Shown here one piece after another: positions 14,552 to 22,499 of a stretch of DNA of 46,296 nucleotides. Under the pieces are notes generated by a model. The model saw only the letters and a list, made by a program, of their open reading frames with translations. It was not told the DNA's origin and searched no databases. The first letter of the stretch is position 1, and each line of letters opens with the position of its first letter. This DNA comes from Clostridium sp. AF27-2AA (GTDB lineage: Bacteria > Bacillota > Clostridia > Lachnospirales > Lachnospiraceae): assembly GCF_003478505.1 (NCBI RefSeq), contig NZ_QUFI01000024.1, positions 1 through 46,296 on the forward strand. Direction: 5' to 3'. The translations under genes and the position numbers were made by a program.

Positions 14552-15988
14552 TTAACCCCGCAGCTGCTCCATCGGATCTTTTCCAAGAATGCCCGGCTCG
14601 GTCATGGTGTACGGATCCAGAACGGTGTTTAACTGTTCCTCGTCCATCAGACCCTTCTCCAGGATCAGGTCTCTGACCTGGCGGCCGGTACGCAGCGCTT
14701 CTTTTGCAATGTTGGCTGCGGTCTCATAACCCACATACGGACAGATGGCCGTGATGACACCAATGCTGTTCTCCACCTGCCTGCGGCAGTGCTCTTTGTT
14801 GGCGGTGATGCCGGTGATGCAGTTATCTACCAGAGTCTTTACTGCATAGGTCAGTGTCTCGATGGACTCAAATAAATTATAGAAAATGATCGGCTCAAAC
14901 GCATTCAGCTCCAGCTGTCCGGCCTCAGCTGCCATGGTGATGGTCACATCATTTCCGATGATATTGAACGCAACCTGATTCACAACCTCCGGGATAACCG
15001 GGTTGATCTTGCCCGGCATAATGGAGGAACCATTCTGTCTCGCTGGAAGATTGATCTCGCCAAAACCGGTTCTCGGACCGGAAGACATCAGTCGCAGGTC
15101 ATTGGACATCTTGGACAGGTTCACGGCACAGTTTTTCACGATGCCGGACACCGAAGCGTAGCTGTCCAGGTTCTGGGTAGCGTCGATCATATCGTAGGAC
15201 TGCACCAGCTCCTCGCCGGTCAGCGTGGACATATTTTTTACAACTCGGTGGAAATACTGTACATCCGCATTCAGGCCGGTTCCGATGGCGGTACCGCCCA
15301 GGTTCAGGCAGCGGATCTCTTCTTTTGCATTCTCAAAGCGTTTGATATCCCGGCGGATGGCTGATGCGTAAGCGTGGAACTCCTGTCCCAGACGGATCGG
15401 CACTGCATCCTGCAACTGGGTGCGTCCCATCTTGATGACAGAATCAAATTCCTGGGCTTTCTGCATCAGCGCCTCTTCCAGGCGTTTCAGCTGTTCCTGG
15501 GCATTGCCTAAAAGCTTTAATGCCGCCATCTTGCCGCAGGATGGAAATACATCGTTGGTGGACTGGCCAAAGTTTACATGATCATTGGGGTTTACCAGAT
15601 TATACTCACCTTTTTTTCCTCCCAGAATTTCAATGGCCCGGTTGGCAATGACTTCGTTGGCATTCATATTTAAGGAAGTTCCCGCACCGCCCTGGATCGG
15701 GTCTACAATAAACTGGTCATGCAGCTTTCCGGCAATGATCTCATCGCAGGCCTGGGTGATGGCAGATGCTCTTCTCTTATCCAGCTCTCCTACCTCAAAG
15801 TTGGTGATGGCTGCTGCCTTCTTGATCTGTGCCACACTGTTGATCAGCTCCGGGTGCATTTTCAGTCCGGTAATATTAAAGTTCTCATAGGCACGAAGGG
15901 TCTGCACACCATAATAGGCATCCTCCGGCACCTCTTTTTCTCCAATGGAATCGTGCTCCAGACGATATTTCTTTCCATCTTCCTGCAT
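14552..15988 (-). CDS. aspA: Aspartate ammonia-lyase
   Basis: Deaminates L-aspartate to fumarate. 478 residues of the aspartase/fumarase superfamily. DPIQGGAGTSLNMNANEV and the superfamily signature GSSIMPGKINPV with the catalytic Ser are present, together with GRTQLQDAVPIRLGQE. The form of the first motif and the close match to Bacillus and E. coli aspartases favour AspA over class II fumarase, though a mixed role cannot be excluded. The start at 15988 has AGGAGG eight bases upstream; an ATG 18 bases earlier would place that site inside the gene. A LysR regulator is transcribed divergently, and the promoter lies at 16053-16081. Confidence 0.9.
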   Translation of the reverse strand: MQEDGKKYRLEHDSIGEKEVPEDAYYGVQTLRAYENFNITGLKMHPELINSVAQIKKAAAITNFEVGELDKRRASAITQACDEIIAGKLHDQFIVDPIQGGAGTSLNMNANEVIANRAIEILGGKKGEYNLVNPNDHVNFGQSTNDVFPSCGKMAALKLLGNAQEQLKRLEEALMQKAQEFDSVIKMGRTQLQDAVPIRLGQEFHAYASAIRRDIKRFENAKEEIRCLNLGGTAIGTGLNADVQYFHRVVKNMSTLTGEELVQSYDMIDATQNLDSYASVSGIVKNCAVNLSKMSNDLRLMSSGPRTGFGEINLPARQNGSSIMPGKINPVIPEVVNQVAFNIIGNDVTITMAAEAGQLELNAFEPIIFYNLFESIETLTYAVKTLVDNCITGITANKEHCRRQVENSIGVITAICPYVGYETAANIAKEALRTGRQVRDLILEKGLMDEEQLNTVLDPYTMTEPGILGKDPMEQLRG

Positions 15989-16052
15989 CTTTTTATCCTC
16001 CTGCATATCATATGAATATGTCTGCTGCCAGACATCATTTCCTCTTGACTTT

Positions 16053-16081
16053 AGTATAAATTGGCACTACACTATTTTCAA
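16053..16081 (-). promoter_or_regulatory. aspA promoter
   Basis: On the minus strand TTGAAA (16076-16081) and TATACT (16053-16058) are separated by 17 bases, 65 bases ahead of the aspA start. The palindromes at 16087-16120 lie directly upstream of its -35. Confidence 0.75.
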
Positions 16082-16086
16082 ATACT

Positions 16087-16120
16087 TATAAAATCATACA
16101 TTTTATAGATTATAATCTAT
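16087..16120. promoter_or_regulatory. Overlapping palindromes, candidate LysR-type operator
   Basis: TATAAAAT (16087-16094) and ATTTTATA (16100-16107) form an inverted repeat. It overlaps a perfect 16-bp palindrome, ATAGATTATAATCTAT (16105-16120). They sit between the aspA -35 and the lysR ribosome binding site, the expected position for an activator site that also autoregulates the regulator. Confidence 0.6.
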
Positions 16121-16133
16121 ATCAGGAGGATTT

Positions 16134-17063
16134 ATGTTTCAGGGGATGCGCTATGTCTACGAGGTTTACAAAGAAATGAGCTTTTCCAAAGCCGCCCGCA
16201 ACCTGTTTATCAGCCAGCCGTCTTTGAGTGCCGCAGTCAAAAAAGAGGAAGTCCAGATTGGCTTCCCCATCTTCGACCGCAGTTCCAATCCCATTCAGCT
16301 CACCGATCTGGGAAAGGAGTACATCCGATCCATTGAGATCATTATGGATGTGGAAAACGGATTTCAGAATTATATCAACGATATGCGTGAATTAAAAAGC
16401 GGATCCCTTTCCATTGGCGGTACCAACCTTTTTACATCCTATGTGCTGCCGCCGCTGATCTCCCGCTTTAATGAGCAGTATCCCCAGGTGCACCTGAATC
16501 TGATGGAGGCCACCACCGCGGAACTGACCGAGCGGCTCTTCTCCGGCTCCCTGGATCTTCTGATTGACAACCGGAGTATGGACAGTTCCGTCTACGGTAA
16601 ACGCTTTTTCTGCGAAGAGCATCTGCTGCTCACGGTTCCGGCTCGCTTTGCAGTCAATGAGACCATGAAAAACTACGCGCTGACCGCCACTGACATCCTG
16701 GAAGAACGTCATTTAAACTCCCGTATTCCTCCGGTCTCCCTGGAACATTTTCAGAATGAAAGCTTCCTGCTGTTAAAAGGCGGAAATGACACCCGGGAAC
16801 GCGCGGACCGGATTTTTCATAACGCCCATTTTCTTCCAAAGGTACGTCTGGAGCTGGACCAGCAGATCACAGCCTACAACCTGTCCCGCCAGGGCATGGG
16901 CATCTCCTTCAGTTCCGACACCCTGATCCGCCATGTACCGGATGAGGAGCATCTGGTGTACTACAAGCTAAACCATCAGGATGCCTTCCGGGAAGTAAAT
17001 TTTTATTACAAGCGCAGCCGGTATATGCCGAAAGTAGTCAGCGCCTTCCTGGATATGATCTAA
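16134..17063 (+). CDS. LysR family transcriptional regulator
   Basis: 309 residues. The N-terminal winged helix contains MSFSKAARNLFISQPSLSAAV, the typical LysR helix-turn-helix, followed by the linker helix and a periplasmic-binding-protein-like effector domain (about residues 90-300, beginning GSLSIGGTNLFTSYVLPPLI). AGGAGG lies four bases before the ATG at 16134. Divergent placement from aspA with shared palindromic DNA suggests control of aspartase, with aspartate, fumarate or a related dicarboxylate as possible effector; this is inference from context only. Confidence 0.92.
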   Translation: MFQGMRYVYEVYKEMSFSKAARNLFISQPSLSAAVKKEEVQIGFPIFDRSSNPIQLTDLGKEYIRSIEIIMDVENGFQNYINDMRELKSGSLSIGGTNLFTSYVLPPLISRFNEQYPQVHLNLMEATTAELTERLFSGSLDLLIDNRSMDSSVYGKRFFCEEHLLLTVPARFAVNETMKNYALTATDILEERHLNSRIPPVSLEHFQNESFLLLKGGNDTRERADRIFHNAHFLPKVRLELDQQITAYNLSRQGMGISFSSDTLIRHVPDEEHLVYYKLNHQDAFREVNFYYKRSRYMPKVVSAFLDMI

Positions 17064-17187
17064 CCAATTGATTCCAATGTTTCCATCTCTCTATATTCCT
17101 TATAGATATTTGTCTATATCATCCGGCATTTCATAGTGTATTGATTTTCATAAAACCAAAACCTCCGATCCGGATACAAATTGTATC

Positions 17188-18096
17188 TCAGAGACTGGAG
17201 ATGCGGAATACATCCGCCATGTCTGTAAACCACTTCATTTCCCGGGCATAGCGCTGACGGAGCTGCCCGGGATTTTCTGTTCCCTTACCAATATCAAAAA
17301 ATGCCTGCCCGCTGTGGACTGCAATATACAGCTTCCCGTCCCGGTTCAGATTGATGGAAAATTTCCCAAAAGATCTGTCCGTCAGATTCAGGATCCGCTC
17401 TGTCCGGCTGCTGTTCAGGATACGAAGTGCTTCCTGTTCGTTGTCACTGCTCAGATTAAAGCGCTTATCGAAGGTCGCATTTCCGGTCCTGATTGTCTGA
17501 GCATGAAACAGTTTATCCATTTTGTCCCGCGGCCAGATGGTAAGCCAGGTCGGAAATTCCTGATCCAGTTCACACAGCATCCACTGACCCGTATAAATCT
17601 CCCGCTCATTCTTTTCCCACAGACCGGTCTCCTCACGCTGGAATTCATTTACATCCGTCAGCTTCACGGTACACAGCTCTGCGGTCATACCATGATATGT
17701 TCCCCGGATATACCCGCTGCCGCTGCAGTAATTATGGCTGGGCAGCGGAATGTTCGTATCCTCCGCATTTAAAAGATGCGTCGTACTGTTCATTTCTATG
17801 TGCTCAAAAACTGTGTTCAGGATATCAGGCGCGATGGTGTCAAAGGTCTGCTGGCTCGCCTTATCTCTGACCCTTCCATGCGTCATCTGCCCCAGGCCAA
17901 GCAGCACAGCGCCTGCAATGATTAAGACCATATTTCCGCCCAGAATAATGCCCAGTACAATTACAGCTCCACCCAATAGCGAAAGAAGCTTTCCACCAGC
18001 CCTGCCGCCTTTACTCTTATGCAGTTCCTGCGACAACTGCTCATCTGTCATCTTTATCGGTTTTGGGGAATCGAAACCGCTTATTTTTTTCTTCAT
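17188..18096 (-). CDS. DUF3137-like membrane protein
   Basis: 302 residues. After a charged N-terminus, residues about 37-72 contain two closely spaced hydrophobic segments (LLSLLGGAVIVLGIILGG and VLIIAGAVLLGLGQ) forming a hairpin. The long soluble C-terminal part resembles DUF3137 proteins, with YCSGSGYIRGTYHGMTAELC. Function is not known. The start at 18096 follows AAGGAGGAGTTTT, and the stop codon of the preceding gene is 11 bases upstream, so both belong to one operon. The downstream 70 bases contain a short GATACAA/TTGTATC palindrome but no convincing terminator. Confidence 0.75.
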   Translation of the reverse strand: MKKKISGFDSPKPIKMTDEQLSQELHKSKGGRAGGKLLSLLGGAVIVLGIILGGNMVLIIAGAVLLGLGQMTHGRVRDKASQQTFDTIAPDILNTVFEHIEMNSTTHLLNAEDTNIPLPSHNYCSGSGYIRGTYHGMTAELCTVKLTDVNEFQREETGLWEKNEREIYTGQWMLCELDQEFPTWLTIWPRDKMDKLFHAQTIRTGNATFDKRFNLSSDNEQEALRILNSSRTERILNLTDRSFGKFSINLNRDGKLYIAVHSGQAFFDIGKGTENPGQLRQRYAREMKWFTDMADVFRISSL

Positions 18097-18107
18097 AAAA
18101 CTCCTCC

Positions 18108-19205
18108 TTAGTCGCAAAGGCTGAAATACAGACTGCTGTAGGGGTCTAACGTATCAAGATCCAGAACACAGGCTTCCGGAGAGATGCTGTCCATCTGCAT
18201 CTTTCTGGCACTTTCCTGATAGGTGTCCGGCTCCGCCTGAGCCGCGAACACAAGTCCATCGTAATCAGCCGGCATATAGACAGAATAGCTTTTGGTAAGA
18301 ACCGCTCCCCAGTCACCCACCTGGAAATTCCAGTCCGTGGAATAGGTAAATTCGATCAGATAGCTGTTTCCTCTCCAGCTGACGGTATGAAGATAATAGT
18401 TGTCGCCGCGGCTGCTGTTGTTAAATGTGGATCCCGCTGTCAGCCACATGCCAGTATATGCATCGTACAGTTCGCTGGACACAACGACTGTTCCATTCGC
18501 AGCACTTGAAATTGCGCTTTCCGGGATATAGCAGATTGCGTCAAAGTGCAAATCGCGGATGCCATCATGGATATCGTCCGCCCTTTTCGTAATCTCCCAA
18601 TAGCAGTCACTCCGGCGGTAGCCATTACCTTTCCCGGAATAGCTGCTTGCGCCATTCGCCAGCAGGAATGTACCAAGCTCCACTTCGGCATTCATTTCCA
18701 GGCCATTTCTGGTAAAATAAGGCACGCTGGACTGGATTGCTTCTACCGGAAACAGACTTCCGCCATTGGTAAGATCCATCAGATCGCCGCTGACCGTAAG
18801 GTCAAGCTGCAGGGTGTCACCGCTTCCATCAAAGTGAAGGGTGATTCCGTTTTCTTCCACCCAAAGCGTACCGGATTCAATCACATCATCCTGATCATTT
18901 ACAAATTCCCATGTGAAATCATCGTGGATGCGCAGCCAGCGGTTCTCCCCCTGGTATTCCCAGAGTCCCACATAGTCTTCCAGATTCGTAACCAGATCCG
19001 CGTCTGCTTCCAGATGCATATCCTGTTCGGCATCCTGGTCACTGTCACCGATGGCAATGGTAGAAAGATCTTCCCGGAACACATAGCGCTCCACCGGATC
19101 CCAGATCCAGATCAGTTCTGTATTGTCTCCATATTCATCAATGAAGCTGACCAGCACATCACTTTCCCCAGTCTTTCCGATATGTATATGGTATTCAGAT
19201 TCCAT
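18108..19205 (-). CDS. Hypothetical protein, N-terminus uncertain
   Basis: 365 residues with no family I can name. It is acidic and beta-rich, with a lipocalin-like small-barrel pattern at about residues 75-150 (YVGLWEYQGENRWLRI, then alternating strands). No signal peptide or membrane helix is present. The ATG at 19205 is the first in-frame ATG after an upstream TAA and lacks a close ribosome binding site. The strong GGAGGTGCTCAT-ATG combination 14 bases earlier (ATG at 19217-19219) opens a different frame that ends after a few dozen codons. The true N-terminus may have been lost by a frameshift. It sits between the receiver-like gene and the DUF3137-like gene on one strand. Confidence 0.6.
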   Translation of the reverse strand: MESEYHIHIGKTGESDVLVSFIDEYGDNTELIWIWDPVERYVFREDLSTIAIGDSDQDAEQDMHLEADADLVTNLEDYVGLWEYQGENRWLRIHDDFTWEFVNDQDDVIESGTLWVEENGITLHFDGSGDTLQLDLTVSGDLMDLTNGGSLFPVEAIQSSVPYFTRNGLEMNAEVELGTFLLANGASSYSGKGNGYRRSDCYWEITKRADDIHDGIRDLHFDAICYIPESAISSAANGTVVVSSELYDAYTGMWLTAGSTFNNSSRGDNYYLHTVSWRGNSYLIEFTYSTDWNFQVGDWGAVLTKSYSVYMPADYDGLVFAAQAEPDTYQESARKMQMDSISPEACVLDLDTLDPYSSLYFSLCD

Positions 19206-19263
19206 TTTGTTTTTGGCATATGAGCACCTCCGACCATTGATATTCCGGCTGATTTATTTTAGT

Positions 19264-19644
19264 TTACCGTCTCCTCTCCGTCCTTGAAAGACAGTCTGTC
19301 AAAACTTCCTCCAGCTGCTCCCTCTCTGGCGGAAAGAGCCCAAAAGCATTTGCATGAAGTTTCCAGAACTCCAGCGCGTTTTTCTCATCTGACAGCCAGA
19401 TCAGAGAGGCGGCAGGATTATTTTCCCGGATTCTCTGAACAATCTGTGCTCCCTTCTCCCCCCTTGCGGAAACCAGCATGATCAGATATGGATTTCCCCG
19501 GACAAAATGCAGATAGTTTTCCAGATTTCCGATATAAGTGTGGATGACCGGCCACCTTTGTTTTTCCGTTAAGATTGCGCGCAGCATCATTTCCAGTCCA
19601 TCCGTCTCTTCCGCATGTTCTCCATATATTACAATCCGTACCAT
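19264..19644 (-). CDS. Degenerate response-regulator receiver-like protein
   Basis: 126 residues with the alternating beta/alpha pattern of a receiver domain and nothing else: VRIVIYGEHAEETDGLEMML (strand 1 and acidic residues), YLIMLVSARGEKG (strand 3), AASLIWLSDEKNAL (strand 4) and HANAFGLFPPEREQLEEVL (strand 5 and last helix). The position where the phospho-accepting Asp should end strand 3 is occupied by Ser or its neighbours, so phosphotransfer is unlikely. No DNA-binding domain follows. The start at 19644 is preceded by AAAGGCAGG. It is divergent from the LytTR/GHKL two-component genes and leads the operon with the hypothetical and DUF3137-like genes. Assignment is by fold pattern. Confidence 0.6.
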   Translation of the reverse strand: MVRIVIYGEHAEETDGLEMMLRAILTEKQRWPVIHTYIGNLENYLHFVRGNPYLIMLVSARGEKGAQIVQRIRENNPAASLIWLSDEKNALEFWKLHANAFGLFPPEREQLEEVLTDCLSRTERRR

Positions 19645-19870
19645 CACTCCACCTGCCTTTTGGATTATTCATATCTCATGTCTGCCATTATGATTCGTAC
19701 CATTTTTTATTATTGTCCTGTCATTTACTTTCTCTTCGGAGAATTTTGTATTATAATCATACTAAATACGAATATTTCTGAAAACCACATCGACGTTAAC
19801 GGTCAATCCTCGACCAAATTGGTCATTGGCTTTCTGCTTATACTTACAGATAATGGAGGTTTCTGCCTTG

Positions 19871-20620
19871 ATGCACTTTGCAATTGTAGAAGATCTGGCT
19901 ATGGATCAGGAACATCTGATCCGGCTGATACAGGAGAATTTTAAGAAACATAACGAGACGGCAGATTTTGACTGTTATGAAAGCGGTGAGGATTTTTTAG
20001 AACACTTCCGCCCCGGCCTTTACCATGCGGTTTTTATGGATATTATGCTGGATCAGAGCGGTTTAAATGGCATTGAAACTGCTGAAAAACTGCGCAGCAT
20101 CGCAGAACGGATCCCCCTTGTTTTTATTACCTCAGAACGTGACTATTCACTGCAGGGTTACCGTGTCCATCCACTTGATTACCTGCTGAAACCCGTTGAT
20201 GCAAATGCTCTGTCCTGGTGTCTTGATGAAATCCGTACATTTCTTGCTGAGCCGGCTTATATTGAGATTCAGGCTGCACTTGGTCAGGGACAGACCTCGG
20301 CGAAACGGATTTTTCTGGACGATTTTCTGTATGCGGAGACTCAGAATCACCGGCTGATCATCCATACTTTAAAAGAAGATATCTCTGCGCGCCTCTCGTT
20401 TGCAGAACTTCTGGCCCTGCTTCCCAAGAGCGGACGCTTCTATATGAGCGGCCGCGGACTTCTCCTCAATTTTTCACAGGTTGGCGACTTTCAGGAGGAT
20501 GGTACCATCCACCTGAAAAATGGTGAATGCATCTTCTGCAGCCGACGAAAGAAAAAGGAAACCAAAGAAGCATTTGTAGCGTATCTGTTTGACTCTCTCC
20601 GGAAAGGAATAACTTTATGA
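19871..20620 (+). CDS. LytTR-family response regulator
   Basis: 249 residues. The receiver domain spans residues 1-125 with acidic pocket E7-D8, phospho-acceptor D57 in VFMDIML, and the KPVD segment near residue 110. The C-terminal LytTR DNA-binding domain (about residues 140-245) shows RIFLDDFLYAETQNHRLIIHT and the terminal FCSRRKKKE strand. GGAGG lies 11 bases before the ATG at 19871. The stop overlaps the histidine kinase start by 4 bases (ATGA). A TATAAT at about 19749-19754 and a GACCAA/TTGGTC dyad at 19812-19824 lie upstream, but no matching -35 is clear. The target genes are unknown; the divergent operon is a candidate. Confidence 0.9.
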   Translation: MHFAIVEDLAMDQEHLIRLIQENFKKHNETADFDCYESGEDFLEHFRPGLYHAVFMDIMLDQSGLNGIETAEKLRSIAERIPLVFITSERDYSLQGYRVHPLDYLLKPVDANALSWCLDEIRTFLAEPAYIEIQAALGQGQTSAKRIFLDDFLYAETQNHRLIIHTLKEDISARLSFAELLALLPKSGRFYMSGRGLLLNFSQVGDFQEDGTIHLKNGECIFCSRRKKKETKEAFVAYLFDSLRKGITL

Positions 20621-21930
20621 ACTGGCATGTATTTGGAAAAGCTTTTCTCTGTGAAACGCTGTACTCGATTCCATTTTTTATCCTGGCACTGTTTCCATTC
20701 CGGAAACAGCTGCGCTTTTCTCTGAAAAGCATTACGTTTTTCATTTTTCTGGGACAGCTGTTCCAGTCATCCTGCTATGTATATCTTGTTGCACACGGAA
20801 AACCTACCCGGATAACGGATATGATCTTTGCCGTGGTCTGCCTAAGCCTCTACTTTTTATGTGTAAAAGCCAATGCATGGAAACTGCTTTTCCTGTGCTT
20901 TTTCATTTTTAACTTTATGGTCACACTTCGCGGAATCTGCTTTTTTCTGGAAAGCTGGTTCTTTTCCGGTTCGGATCTAACGTTTTATTCACTTCACAAT
21001 GAAAGTATGCTGATTATCTTTGTCTTTCTGTTTTTCACGCTCCCCCTGGGACTCAGATTCATGAAAAATGCCAGGGAACGGGTTTTTGAGGTAGACAGCC
21101 CAGCATTCTGGCACAAGGCCTGGTTTCTTCCATTTTCGGGCACTTTTATTGTCTGCGTTCACAATTTTGATTTGAGTATTGATGTGGTCCGCACCCCACG
21201 TTTTATTCTGACAAGGATATGGCTGCTGCTCATGACGGTCCTGGTCTATTCCATTCTTCTGGAAGCATTTGATATCATCCGCCAGCAGACCGTGCTCAAA
21301 GAACGGGCGGCCCAGCAGGAAACACTCCTGGCCATCCAGCGCACGCAGTATCAGCAGCTTTCCAGACATATGGAAACCGTCCGCCAGGCGCGGCATGACC
21401 TGCGTCAGCATTTAAATGTGATCGACCATTATCTGAGCAGCGGGAAAACCGAGGATCTGAAATCGTATATCGAACAGTACCGCATGACGCTTCCCCCAGA
21501 CACCGGCCGGACCTGGTGCGAAAATTATGCAGTCAATACCATTGTCTGCTATTATGGGGAAGAAGCACGCAAAGCCGGAATTGACTTTTCCGTTCGTCTT
21601 GAGCTTCCAAAGCAGCTTTCCATCAATGAACCGGAATTATGTTCCATTCTCGGTAATCTCCTGGAAAATGCACTGGATGCCTGCCGGGACTGCACGGACA
21701 CTGCACCTTTTATCCGCATCCGCGCCCGGGAAGAAAGCGGGCATATTGCACTGGCTGTAGATAATACCTGCGGCAGCGCTCCCATCGAAGAAAACGGCCA
21801 ATTCCGTTCCACCAAGCACGAGGGCTTTGGCACCGGAACCGCTTCGGTCCGGGCCATTGCGCAGCGTCATCAGGGTGTGGCCGAATTTCGCCATGAAGAT
21901 GGCATTTTTTATGCTTCCGTCTTTATCTGA
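20617..21930 (+). CDS. GHKL sensor histidine kinase (AgrC-like)
   Basis: 437 residues. The N-terminal 220 residues contain about six hydrophobic helices, the usual membrane sensor of peptide- or envelope-sensing kinases. A coiled-coil dimerisation segment leads to the phospho-accepting His in RQARHDLRQHLNVIDHYL. The GHKL ATPase domain follows, with N-box LGNLLENALDAC and G-box GFGTGTASV. It overlaps the LytTR regulator gene by 4 bases and has AAAGGA upstream, so the pair is co-translated. No small precursor peptide gene is visible nearby. Confidence 0.9.
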   Translation: MNWHVFGKAFLCETLYSIPFFILALFPFRKQLRFSLKSITFFIFLGQLFQSSCYVYLVAHGKPTRITDMIFAVVCLSLYFLCVKANAWKLLFLCFFIFNFMVTLRGICFFLESWFFSGSDLTFYSLHNESMLIIFVFLFFTLPLGLRFMKNARERVFEVDSPAFWHKAWFLPFSGTFIVCVHNFDLSIDVVRTPRFILTRIWLLLMTVLVYSILLEAFDIIRQQTVLKERAAQQETLLAIQRTQYQQLSRHMETVRQARHDLRQHLNVIDHYLSSGKTEDLKSYIEQYRMTLPPDTGRTWCENYAVNTIVCYYGEEARKAGIDFSVRLELPKQLSINEPELCSILGNLLENALDACRDCTDTAPFIRIRAREESGHIALAVDNTCGSAPIEENGQFRSTKHEGFGTGTASVRAIAQRHQGVAEFRHEDGIFYASVFI

Positions 21931-21949
21931 ACGAAAGTCCGACCCAATC

Positions 21950-21978
21950 TTGACATTTTCCGCCGCAAATTCTATACT
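21950..21978 (+). promoter_or_regulatory. mscL promoter
   Basis: TTGACA (21950-21955) and TATACT (21973-21978) with a 17-base spacer, starting 20 bases after the histidine kinase stop and 33 bases ahead of mscL. Confidence 0.85.
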
Positions 21979-22010
21979 GTTTTTAATCAATTATGTAAGA
22001 GGGACTATCT

Positions 22011-22490
22011 ATGAAAAAGATTCTGGAAGAATTCAAGGCCTTCGCGTTGAAAGGCAACATGATCGACATGGCAGTCGCTGTGATCATCGGCGGCGCGTTC
22101 AACAGCCTGATCACCTCTCTGGTTGAAAATGTTGTCATGCCGGCATTAAGCCTGATCACCGGAAAGATTGACTTCAGCAACATGTTCCTTGCCTTAAACG
22201 GCGAGCACTACGCAACCCTGGAGGCCGCAAAGGAGCAGACCTCCGTTGTTGCTTACGGCCTGTTCGTCACCCAGCTGATCAATTTCCTGATCATGGCCTT
22301 TGTTGTGTTCCTTGTTATCCGCCAGTTAAACAAGCTGTACAAGAAACCGGCTCCGCCTGCAAAGCCGACGGAAAAAGAATGCCCGTACTGCAAAACAAAG
22401 ATTGCCATCGCGGCAACCCGCTGCCCGCACTGCACCTCCATTCTTTCTGACGAGATTCAGAGCGAGGCCGCTGCTGCATTCAAAGAATAA
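22011..22490 (+). CDS. mscL: Large-conductance mechanosensitive channel MscL with C-terminal zinc ribbon
   Basis: Releases solutes through the membrane under hypo-osmotic stress. The N-terminal amphipathic helix and first pore helix read KAFALKGNMIDMAVAVIIGG, the MscL signature; a periplasmic loop and a second helix (VTQLINFLIMAFVVFLVIR, about 86-104) follow. At 159 residues it exceeds the usual 130-150. After a Pro-rich linker, the tail carries C124-x2-C127 and C138-x2-C141 (CPYCKTKI...RCPHC), a rubredoxin-like zinc ribbon in place of a plain helical bundle end. RBS AGAGGG precedes the ATG. It has its own promoter. Confidence 0.93.
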   Translation: MKKILEEFKAFALKGNMIDMAVAVIIGGAFNSLITSLVENVVMPALSLITGKIDFSNMFLALNGEHYATLEAAKEQTSVVAYGLFVTQLINFLIMAFVVFLVIRQLNKLYKKPAPPAKPTEKECPYCKTKIAIAATRCPHCTSILSDEIQSEAAAAFKE

Positions 22491-22499
22491 CAAATATTC

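Noticed and set aside
16007..16133. Riboswitch ahead of aspA
   Set aside because: The symmetry is DNA-like palindromes upstream of the promoter, outside the transcript, so operators fit better.
18899..19084. Minus-strand 61-codon frame inside the hypothetical gene
   Set aside because: It is rich in Trp, Arg and Ile as expected of a shifted frame and has no start signal of its own.
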